A stretch of 11,266 bases of DNA from Candidatus Uhrbacteria bacterium RIFOXYA2_FULL_40_9. GTDB lineage: Bacteria; Patescibacteriota; Patescibacteriia; UBA9934; GWF2-40-263. The number at the start of each line of letters is the position of its first letter. Position 1 is the first letter of the stretch. Below are positions 6,217 through 11,266 of the stretch, piece by piece. The translations under genes and the position numbers were made by a program. Location: assembly GCA_001791615.1 (NCBI GenBank), contig MGEY01000015.1, positions 3,973 through 15,238 of the forward strand. The letters run 5' to 3'. The notes below the pieces were generated by a model. It did not search any database and was not told where the DNA came from. It saw only the letters and a program-made list of their open reading frames with translations.

Positions 6217-9200
6217 ATGTCAGAACTCACAACACAACATCAGCTTAATGTCGATGTTTCCACGCATTCACAAGAAGCAACAGAAGCGATCTGGGATTAC
6301 GTAACTTCTGTGAAATATATTAAAAAACGCAATGGAGAAGAAGAAGCGTTTCAAGTAGAAAAACTTCATCGATCCATCGTCAGTGCCTTAAAATCGGCAG
6401 GTGTTGTTGAGGCGTACCTTGTGAAAGAAATTACAGAACAAGTAATCAGTCGGCTCATGAAGCGTTTTAATGGACATAAAACACCTTCTTATTCTGATGT
6501 TCGAGAGATTATCAGCACAACTTTTCTTGATCATAATTTACCGCATGTTGCGAAGACCTACATGCAATACATCACCATCTTCAAAAACGAGCAAAGAACG
6601 CCCGTGTATGGAGATGGTCTTTTGTTTGATCGTTATTTTACTAAACAAGGTGTTCATCCATTTGATGAAATGACATGGGATTTGCGCGATGCTCGTATTA
6701 CGAATGAAAAAGGAGAAGTTATTTTTGAACAAAAAGGAGTAGAGGTTCCTTCCAATTGGTCTCAAACAGCTACGAATATTGTGGTATCAAAGTATTTTCG
6801 AGGAAAGGTAGGAGATCAGGATCGTGAATCTTCTGTTAAAGAACTCATGACGCGCGTGGCAACAACAATCGCAGGATTTGGAAGAAAAGATGGGTATTTT
6901 CATACCAAAGAGGATGCGGATATTTTTGAAGCAGAACTTCTTCATATTCTTTCTGCACAAAAAGCCGCATTTAACTCTCCTGTGTGGTTCAATGTTGGAG
7001 TCCATGCTAATCCTCAATGTTCTGCCTGTTTTATCAATTCAGTTCATGATGACATGCGTTCCATTTTGAATCTTTGTGTGACAGAAGGCATGCTGTTCAA
7101 AGGGGGATCTGGAACAGGAACAAATCTTTCCACTTTACGTTCCAAGTATGAATATTTGAAAGGAAGTAATGGCCGTGCTTCTGGTCCAGTTTCTTTCATG
7201 AAAGGTTTTGATGCTTTTGCAGGAGTCATTAAGAGTGGAGGAAAAACACGTCGTGCCGCAAAAATGGTCATTTTAAATATTGATCATCCAGATATTGAAG
7301 ATTTTATTACTTCCAAAGTACAAGAAGAAAAGAAAGCTTGGGCTTTGATGGACGCAGGATATGATGGATCAATCGATGGCGATGCTTATGGATCCATCTT
7401 TTTTCAAAATGCCAATCATTCTGTTCGAGTGAATGATGATTTTATGAAAGCTGTGGAGGATGATAAAGAATGGGTCACAACAGAAGTGAAAACAGGGAAT
7501 CCTTCTTTGAAGTTCCGCGCGCGTGATTTGATGCAAAAAATGTCCGAAGCTGCATGGCAATGCGGAGACCCTGGTATTCAGTACGATACCACAATCAATA
7601 AGTGGCATACGTGTAAAAATACAGATCGTATTCATGCGAGCAATCCTTGTAGTGAATACATGTTTTTGAATGATTCTGCATGTAATCTTGCTTCTTTGAA
7701 TCTGATGCAATTTCGTAAAGAAGTGGATGGTCTTATGGTGTTTGATGTAAAGGCTTTTGAACAAGCAAATCGTATTATTATTACTGCCATGGAGATTCTT
7801 GTAAGTAATTCCAGCTATCCAACACCGGCAATTGAACAAAACAGTTTAGATTTTCGTCCTCTTGGGATTGGATATGCCAATCTTGGAGCCCTACTTATGA
7901 GTTATGGGTATGCCTACGATTCTGAAGAGGGACGTAATCTTGCTGCAGCAATTACTGCGCTACAAAATGGTTATTGTTATCATCAGTCCACAAAAATCGC
8001 GAAAAAGAGAGGTGCTTTTGCAAAATATGAGCAAAATAAAGAGCCATTTCTTCGTGTTATGCGCATGCATCGAGATGAGGCGTGTCATTTGAAAGAAAAA
8101 GGAATTGATCCAGATTTCTTAAAAGAGGCTTGTGTGATTTGGAATCGGGTTATTGAAAGCGGCCAGGAGCATGGATTCCGTAATGCACAAATTTCCGTTT
8201 TAGCTCCAACAGGTACAATCGCTTTTCTTATGGATTGTGATACTACAGGAGTTGAACCAGATATTGCCCTTGTAAAATATAAATGGCTCGTTGGTGGTGG
8301 AATGATGAAGATCGTAAATAAATCTGTAAAAGAAGGTCTCAAACGTCTTGGGTATACAGAATCTCAACAAAAAGAAATCCTAGAATATATTGATAAACAA
8401 GATACCATTGAAGGTGCCCCACAGATGAAAGTAGAACATCTTCCTGTGTTTGATTGCGCATTCAAGGCAGCAAATGGAACCCGCACAATTCATTATATGG
8501 GGCATTTGCGTATGATGGCAGCGGTTCAACCTTTTCTTTCCGGAGCCATTTCAAAGACCGTAAATATGCCTCATGAAGCCACCCCAGAAGAGATACAAAA
8601 GGTGTATATGGAAGGTTGGAAAATGGGATTAAAGGCTATTGCGATTTATCGTGATGGGTCTAAACGTCAGCAGGCTCTTACCACTTCAAAAGAAAAAGAT
8701 TCAAAAGTGGCCAATCAAATTGCCACTGAAGAAAAGAAAGAACATCAACAAGCGCAGGCTATCACTGCTGCTGTAAATCAAGCTAAGCCACGTCGTCGAC
8801 GTCTTCTAGATGAACGTCGTTCTATCACTCATAAGTTTTCTGTGGGAAATCATGAAGGATACGTGTGTGTTGGTCTGTATGATGATGGAACGCCGGGGGA
8901 GATCTTTATCACCATGTCCAAGCAGGGTTCTGTGATTCGAGGGCTCATGGACAGTTTTGCAACCTCCATTTCCATTGGATTACAGTACGGTGTTCCGCTT
9001 GAAGTCCTTGTCAATAAGTTCGTTCACATGCGCTTCGAACCATCTGGCTACACAAATAATCCAAACATTCGCATTGCAAAGTCTATCGTTGATTATCTCT
9101 TTAGGTGGATGGCTATGAAGTTTTTACCAAAAGAATCCCAGATTTCTGTTGGTATAAATGTTCCAGAAGATGTTCTGATTGAACAGAGTCTCATTGAGTC

Positions 9201-9411
9201 TTCAGAAGAAGAAAAGACACCAGAGATAAGCGAACTGGAAAATCAACCCAATCTTTTCACTCCTAAAGAAGAAAAAAGAGAATTATCGCTCACTTCAACC
9301 TTTGATAATCAATCTGATGCTCCTGCCTGTGACACCTGTGGATCTATGATGGTCAGGAATGGTGCCTGTTACAAATGTCTCAATTGCGGGGCCACGAGTG
9401 GCTGTAGCTAA
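6217..9411 (+). CDS. nrdJ: Adenosylcobalamin-dependent (class II) ribonucleoside-diphosphate reductase
   Basis: This encodes 1064 residues and converts ribonucleotides to deoxyribonucleotides using a radical generated from adenosylcobalamin. Domain order: an ATP-cone (about 31-125) for allosteric ATP/dATP control; the catalytic ten-stranded barrel with Cys268/Cys271 in P-Q-C-S-A-C; N-P-C-S-E (476-480) with the thiyl-radical Cys478 and catalytic Asn476 and Glu480; the redox partner Cys489, 11 residues after Cys478 as in class II enzymes; and A-P-T-G-T-I-A-F (663-670), the substrate-phosphate loop. A basic linker (859-862, R-R-R-R) leads to a TSCPD-type domain (about 868-970). The C-terminus has a zinc-ribbon-like C-x-x-C at 1038-1041, Cys1051, Cys1054, Cys1057 and a final G-C-S, usual in long NrdJ proteins. 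All key residues are intact. The ATG at 6217 has no Shine-Dalgarno, which is odd given the long leader. It is followed by cobO, which makes its cofactor. Confidence 0.95.
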   Translation: MSELTTQHQLNVDVSTHSQEATEAIWDYVTSVKYIKKRNGEEEAFQVEKLHRSIVSALKSAGVVEAYLVKEITEQVISRLMKRFNGHKTPSYSDVREIISTTFLDHNLPHVAKTYMQYITIFKNEQRTPVYGDGLLFDRYFTKQGVHPFDEMTWDLRDARITNEKGEVIFEQKGVEVPSNWSQTATNIVVSKYFRGKVGDQDRESSVKELMTRVATTIAGFGRKDGYFHTKEDADIFEAELLHILSAQKAAFNSPVWFNVGVHANPQCSACFINSVHDDMRSILNLCVTEGMLFKGGSGTGTNLSTLRSKYEYLKGSNGRASGPVSFMKGFDAFAGVIKSGGKTRRAAKMVILNIDHPDIEDFITSKVQEEKKAWALMDAGYDGSIDGDAYGSIFFQNANHSVRVNDDFMKAVEDDKEWVTTEVKTGNPSLKFRARDLMQKMSEAAWQCGDPGIQYDTTINKWHTCKNTDRIHASNPCSEYMFLNDSACNLASLNLMQFRKEVDGLMVFDVKAFEQANRIIITAMEILVSNSSYPTPAIEQNSLDFRPLGIGYANLGALLMSYGYAYDSEEGRNLAAAITALQNGYCYHQSTKIAKKRGAFAKYEQNKEPFLRVMRMHRDEACHLKEKGIDPDFLKEACVIWNRVIESGQEHGFRNAQISVLAPTGTIAFLMDCDTTGVEPDIALVKYKWLVGGGMMKIVNKSVKEGLKRLGYTESQQKEILEYIDKQDTIEGAPQMKVEHLPVFDCAFKAANGTRTIHYMGHLRMMAAVQPFLSGAISKTVNMPHEATPEEIQKVYMEGWKMGLKAIAIYRDGSKRQQALTTSKEKDSKVANQIATEEKKEHQQAQAITAAVNQAKPRRRRLLDERRSITHKFSVGNHEGYVCVGLYDDGTPGEIFITMSKQGSVIRGLMDSFATSISIGLQYGVPLEVLVNKFVHMRFEPSGYTNNPNIRIAKSIVDYLFRWMAMKFLPKESQISVGINVPEDVLIEQSLIESSEEEKTPEISELENQPNLFTPKEEKRELSLTSTFDNQSDAPACDTCGSMMVRNGACYKCLNCGATSGCS

Positions 9412-9417
9412 AATAAC

Positions 9418-9444
9418 AAGAACGGGCCTAGTGCTCGTTCTTTT
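9418..9444 (+). terminator. Rho-independent terminator after nrdJ
   Basis: A 10-bp stem (9418-9427 with 9433-9442, one G-U) and CTAGT loop, followed by TTGTCTTGT. It starts 6 nt after the nrdJ stop and ends 15 nt before the cobO ATG. The T tract is interrupted, so some read-through into cobO is possible. Confidence 0.8.
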
Positions 9445-9459
9445 GTCTTGTATTCATTT

Positions 9460-10020
9460 ATGTCTCATCTCTTACAAACATCCCAATTATCCAAAGGTCT
9501 CATTCAAGTCTTTACTGGAGATGGAAAAGGGAAAACCACAGCTGCCCTTGGAGAAGTTGTGCGATCAATTGGAACGAAGAAAAAGATCGCCGTTGTTTAT
9601 TTTGATAAAGGGGGTGATGTTCATTACAGTGAACGTTCTGTTTTGGAAACGCTGGGGGTAACAATTGTCGTCACAGGACGTGATCGCATTGATCCGGAAA
9701 CAGGACGATTTGATTTTTCCGTGACAAAGCAAGATAAAGAAGAAGCCCAGCGAGGACTCAAAGAAACACGTCAGCTTTTTGAAAAAGGGTATGATGTGAT
9801 GATGTTAGATGAATTAGTCACTTCTGTGGCCATTGGACTGCTAGAAGAGGATGAAGTTTTAGATTTACTTTTAAGAAAACCAGAGAGGACAGAACTGATT
9901 CTAACGGGTCGTCATGCCACAGAAAACCTGATGGAGAAAGCAGATTTAGTTACGGAAATGCGGATGATTAAGCATTATTATACAAAAGGAGTATCAGCCA
10001 GAGAGGGTCTGGATTATTGA
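9460..10020 (+). CDS. cobO: Cob(I)yrinic acid a,c-diamide (corrinoid) adenosyltransferase
   Basis: This encodes 186 residues from the ATG at 9460. A TTG at 9448 is in frame but lies in the terminator tail, so I reject it. The protein is of the CobA/CobO/BtuR family, which transfers the adenosyl group of ATP to the cobalt of Co(I) corrinoids. The P-loop is G-D-G-K-G-K-T-T (20-27), in the typical family form T-G-D-G-K-G-K-T-T. The Walker B-like strand is Y-D-V-M-M-L-D-E (111-118). The C-terminus has L-T-G-R-H-A (148-153), A-D-L-V-T-E-M-R (161-168), K-H-Y-Y (171-174) and the closing G-L-D-Y, all hallmarks of the family. Length is normal. It sits directly after nrdJ and supplies its coenzyme; no other cobalamin synthesis gene is nearby, which fits salvage of imported corrinoid. 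No clear promoter or Shine-Dalgarno precedes it. Confidence 0.92.
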   Translation: MSHLLQTSQLSKGLIQVFTGDGKGKTTAALGEVVRSIGTKKKIAVVYFDKGGDVHYSERSVLETLGVTIVVTGRDRIDPETGRFDFSVTKQDKEEAQRGLKETRQLFEKGYDVMMLDELVTSVAIGLLEEDEVLDLLLRKPERTELILTGRHATENLMEKADLVTEMRMIKHYYTKGVSAREGLDY

Positions 10021-10045
10021 CCAAAGAAGGAAAGGATGGTAAGTT
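10017..10045 (+). promoter_or_regulatory. Promoter of the small membrane protein gene
   Basis: TTGACC (10017-10022), a 17-bp spacer and TAAGTT (10040-10045). The -35 overlaps the cobO stop codon. The predicted start near 10052 leaves a short leader containing the ribosome site at 10071-10075. Confidence 0.5.
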
Positions 10046-10082
10046 CTTTTTCCGTTCTTTAACTTTCTCCGGAGGAAAGAAG

Positions 10083-10472
10083 ATGGAAATCATCACAAAC
10101 CATAGTTCGACCCTTATCCATATCAGTGCGATCATCCTTTGGTTTTTGGCTGCAGTGCTTGTTTGTTTTGTTGGTATTATTCACGCGAAGTTTTTGGATA
10201 TTGGGCGTCCTCGCCTTTCTTGGAAGACCTGGATCAGCCATCTGATGATCTACATTGGATGTGGAGCTCTTGTGTCTCTGACTGTGATGTCCTGTTCTTT
10301 CTGGCTCTTTTCCATTATTCTCTTTTTCGGAGCTTGTGGAACAGCACTCCTGGATCACGCCATTGGTTTTAGCATGCCACTTCATGTGAATATGTTGAAC
10401 CATATTTTTCATAAGTTCACTTTCATGTTTGTGGGCTCTTGTGCTTTCTGGATGTTTCATCTGATTTCTTAG
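10083..10472 (+). CDS. Small four-helix membrane protein with several histidines
   Basis: This encodes 129 residues from the ATG at 10083, chosen because a strong Shine-Dalgarno GGAGG (10071-10075) lies 7 nt upstream. An in-frame TTG at 10017 would add 22 non-conserved-looking residues. Hydrophobic spans lie at about 11-34, 53-72, 73-91 and 112-128. Several histidines lie in or at the edges of the spans (13, 35, 53, 92, 101, 107, 110), with H-V-N-M-L-N-H-I-F-H at 101-110. Cysteines occur at 28, 60, 71, 85 and 120. I do not recognise a family. Metal or heme binding is possible from the histidines but not shown. It has its own promoter and terminator, so the link to cobO is positional only. Confidence 0.65.
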   Translation: MEIITNHSSTLIHISAIILWFLAAVLVCFVGIIHAKFLDIGRPRLSWKTWISHLMIYIGCGALVSLTVMSCSFWLFSIILFFGACGTALLDHAIGFSMPLHVNMLNHIFHKFTFMFVGSCAFWMFHLIS

Positions 10473-10498
10473 AAGTCTGCCATTCTGGCAGATTTTTT
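10473..10498 (+). terminator. Rho-independent terminator of the small membrane protein gene
   Basis: A 7-bp stem TCTGCCA/TGGCAGA (10476-10482 with 10486-10492) with a TTC loop and six T residues after it. The stem extends through G-U and A-U pairs to 10473. It directly follows the stop codon at 10472. Confidence 0.9.
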
Positions 10499-10561
10499 GT
10501 TATGCAGCTAATGGGGTCAAGGCTTCAGTCTTCACTTTTTGAAAATTGCTTTGCAAAAATG

Positions 10562-10596
10562 TAAAAGAAAAGACATCCGCTTTCCAGGTGGATGTC
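10562..10596 (-). terminator. Minus-strand terminator downstream of the lipoprotein gene
   Basis: A 9-bp stem (10572-10580 with 10588-10596, one G-U) with a 7-nt loop. On the minus strand it is followed by TTTTCTTTTA. It probably ends the lipoprotein transcript, about 100 nt after its stop. The repeat at 10628-10700 lies between stop and terminator, which suggests the two were pushed apart by an insertion. Confidence 0.6.
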
Positions 10597-10607
10597 CGTA
10601 AGAGGGT

Positions 10608-10622
10608 GGGTCAAGGTGACCC
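10608..10622. repeat. Short hairpin GGGTCA/TGACCC
   Basis: A 6-bp perfect stem with an AGG loop in the gap between the minus-strand terminator and the composite repeat. No T tract on either side. Function unknown; it may be part of the same palindrome-rich cluster. Confidence 0.35.
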
Positions 10623-10627
10623 GTGAT

Positions 10628-10700
10628 GTAGGGGCGGGGTTACCCCGCCCCCGAAAGAACAGTTGTTTTTTTTGGGCAACCACGTCGGGTCGCCCCTACG
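10628..10700 (+). repeat. Composite palindromic repeat, copy A
   Basis: It begins GTAGGGGCG (10628-10636) and ends with the inverted CGCCCCTAC (10691-10699) plus G. Inside is a perfect 9-bp stem GGGGCGGGG/CCCCGCCCC with TTA loop (10631-10651), a spacer with GAAAGAACAGTTGTTTTT, and a second hairpin (10674-10681 with 10688-10695, one mismatch). The same order, with an alignable spacer, recurs at 11108-11217. It overlaps the 3' end of the lipoprotein gene. Such extragenic palindrome pairs resemble REP/BIME-type elements; the family is not identified. Confidence 0.65.
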
Positions 10701-10968
10701 GGTTGTACCCGGGGATCGTTTCACAGGGGATCTGGGTCATCCCGACCCCCCGGTCGTAATCGATAAGGATCAAACAAACCCCAGTCCGTTGCTCTCTCAC
10801 GAAATAGACCAGACGATCAATTCCTTCCATTCTTCCATTTTCAGAAATCTGAATCAGTTCAGGTCCTTGGACCAATGTCTTTCCCAAGATGTTTTTGGGC
10901 TGTTCTTCATCAGGACAGCCGGTGAGCAGGAGGGGAAGGAAAAAGAAAAGGGTCAGGAATCGGGACAT
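10696..10968 (-). CDS. Small lipoprotein
   Basis: This encodes 90 residues. Residues 1-17 form a lipoprotein signal peptide with the lipobox L-L-T-G-C, so Cys18 would be lipidated and the protein anchored in a membrane facing outwards. The start has a good GGAG Shine-Dalgarno 7 nt upstream on the minus strand. The mature domain (about 70 residues) contains V-R-E-Q-R-T-G-V-C (58-65) and Q-I-P-C-E-T-I-P (79-86). From memory, small bacterial proteins with an R-T-G-x-C strand followed by a V-P-C-like motif are widespread and unnamed; I cannot confirm membership. Codons are richer in G/C at the third position than in nrdJ or the glycosidase, hinting at different origin. The stop TAG and flanking bases lie within the palindromic repeat copy A, so the C-terminus may have been altered by that insertion. 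Confidence 0.75.
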   Translation of the reverse strand: MSRFLTLFFFLPLLLTGCPDEEQPKNILGKTLVQGPELIQISENGRMEGIDRLVYFVREQRTGVCLILIDYDRGVGMTQIPCETIPGYNP

Positions 10969-10986
10969 GGTGGCACTCCTTGTGAG

Positions 10987-11010
10987 AACAGCGCGGAAAT
11001 GCGCTGTTTT
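10987..11010. terminator. Strong hairpin upstream of the lipoprotein start
   Basis: AACAGCGC/GCGCTGTT 8-bp stem (10987-10994 with 11001-11008) with GGAAAT loop. On the + strand TTGGTTTTT follows, like an intrinsic terminator, although no + gene ends here. On the minus strand it would fold in the lipoprotein leader just before the ribosome site, or mark the end of antisense transcription. Confidence 0.45.
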
Positions 11011-11033
11011 GGTTTTTCTATTCCTGTTTTACT

Positions 11034-11071
11034 CATCACACCCTTCGAATTTGTATTCAACTTGTGTGATG
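11034..11071. repeat. Inverted repeat CATCACAC/GTGTGATG
   Basis: A perfect 8-bp inverted repeat (11034-11041 with 11064-11071) around a 22-nt loop. On the minus strand it lies upstream of the lipoprotein gene and could be an operator or just another palindrome of the cluster. No regulator is identifiable. Confidence 0.3.
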
Positions 11072-11074
11072 GGC

Positions 11075-11102
11075 AGGCGACGTTTTCGTTTCGTCGCCTA
11101 CG
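11075..11102 (+). repeat. Half copy of the palindromic repeat
   Basis: Hairpin AGGCGACG/CGTCGCCT (11075-11082 with 11092-11099) followed by ACG, so it ends in CCTACGAAG. This is the same CTACG end that closes copies A and B, suggesting a half element directly before copy B. Confidence 0.45.
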
Positions 11103-11107
11103 AAGGT

Positions 11108-11217
11108 GTAGGGCAACCCCACTGTGGGTTGCCGGAATTGTGGGAACGGACTTGGTTTCCGTCCCCACGGAAAAGAATGTTGTTTTTCTACCGGCAACCC
11201 ACAGTGGGGTTGCTACG
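11108..11217 (+). repeat. Composite palindromic repeat, copy B
   Basis: It begins GTAGGG (11108-11113) and ends GCTACG (11212-11217). A 23-bp perfect inverted repeat (11113-11135 against 11191-11213) forms its arms, and each arm is itself a near palindrome (GCAACCC/GGGTTGC). Between them is another hairpin, GTGGGAACGGA/TCCGTCCCCAC (11140-11150 with 11158-11168, one mismatch), and the spacer GAAAAGAATGTTGTTTTT, which aligns with the spacer of copy A. TACGAAG flanks it on both sides (11099-11105 and 11214-11220). Confidence 0.65.
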
Positions 11218-11263
11218 AAGCGAGCTGGAGCTTCGCCAGAGCACTGAGGGTGCCATCACCCTC
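11216..11263. repeat. Two further hairpins at the window end
   Basis: CGAAGC/GCTTCG (11216-11221 with 11230-11235) and GAGGGTG/CACCCTC (11246-11252 with 11257-11263, CCAT loop). They continue the palindrome cluster to the window edge; no coding gene is supported in 10969-11266. Confidence 0.4.
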
Positions 11264-11266
11264 GAC

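Noticed and set aside
7369..7839. 156-residue minus-strand open frame inside nrdJ
   Set aside because: It is a shadow of the nrdJ coding strand; the conserved catalytic motif N-P-C-S-E is encoded on the other strand here.
9448..9459. TTG start for cobO
   Set aside because: It lies in the tail of the nrdJ terminator, has no ribosome site, and the ATG at 9460 gives the normal family N-terminus.
10017..10082. Longer N-terminus for the small membrane protein from a TTG overlapping the cobO stop
   Set aside because: The GGAGG at 10071-10075 is well placed for the ATG at 10083, and the extra 22 residues overlap the promoter and leader.
10663..11247. A 194-residue + strand open frame across the right end
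   Set aside because: It runs antisense through the well-supported lipoprotein gene and then through the palindrome cluster; it has no ribosome site and a low-complexity, unprotein-like translation.
10628..11263. CRISPR array
   Set aside because: The repeats are two diverged palindromic composites and assorted hairpins without regular spacing or unique spacers, and no cas gene is present.

Overview
The window is about 11.3 kb of AT-rich (by eye roughly 40% GC) bacterial chromosome with densely packed genes, mostly on the + strand. The gene content suggests a small-genome, metabolically dependent bacterium. I lean towards the candidate phyla radiation (Patescibacteria), because several genes are unplaceable envelope or membrane proteins, many starts lack a Shine-Dalgarno sequence, and deoxynucleotides are made by a B12-dependent reductase next to a corrinoid adenosyltransferase. 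This taxonomic call is an inference; no rRNA or ribosomal protein gene is present to test it.

Left part (1-5849): a 5'-truncated GT-B-like glycosyltransferase (3-1238) converges on a small secreted, six-cysteine protein on the minus strand (1290-1952), with a shared hairpin terminator between them. Divergently, a tightly spaced + strand run follows: a polytopic membrane protein of unknown function (2070-3650), a membrane-anchored clan GH-A glycosidase with both catalytic glutamates (3654-4688), and a membrane-anchored FAM173-like SAM methyltransferase (4699-5238). A DEDDy 3'-5' exonuclease (5274-5849) has its own promoter. Two of these genes share an unusual layout, an extended -10 exactly 8 nt before the ATG, which implies leaderless mRNAs.

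Centre (5850-10020): a deoxynucleotide/B12 module. The adenosylcobalamin-dependent ribonucleotide reductase nrdJ (6217-9411) has an elaborate control region: a perfect DnaA 9-mer, a TTGACA-17-TAAAAT promoter, two NrdR-type boxes whose starts are 33 bp apart and which bracket the -10, and then a leader of about 280 nt able to fold into four consecutive hairpins. After a terminator comes cobO/btuR (9460-10020), which makes the adenosylcobalamin that NrdJ consumes.

Right part (10021-11266): a small histidine-containing four-helix membrane protein with its own promoter and a strong Shine-Dalgarno (10083-10472), then a minus-strand lipoprotein gene (10696-10968) that is more GC-rich than the left and centre genes. 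The lipoprotein is flanked by two same-orientation copies of a composite palindromic repeat (10628-10700 and 11108-11217). One copy supplies the lipoprotein's stop codon. The last 300 bases are essentially a series of hairpins with no convincing gene.

The most notable signals are the layered nrdJ control region with its structured leader, and the repeat-flanked lipoprotein cassette.
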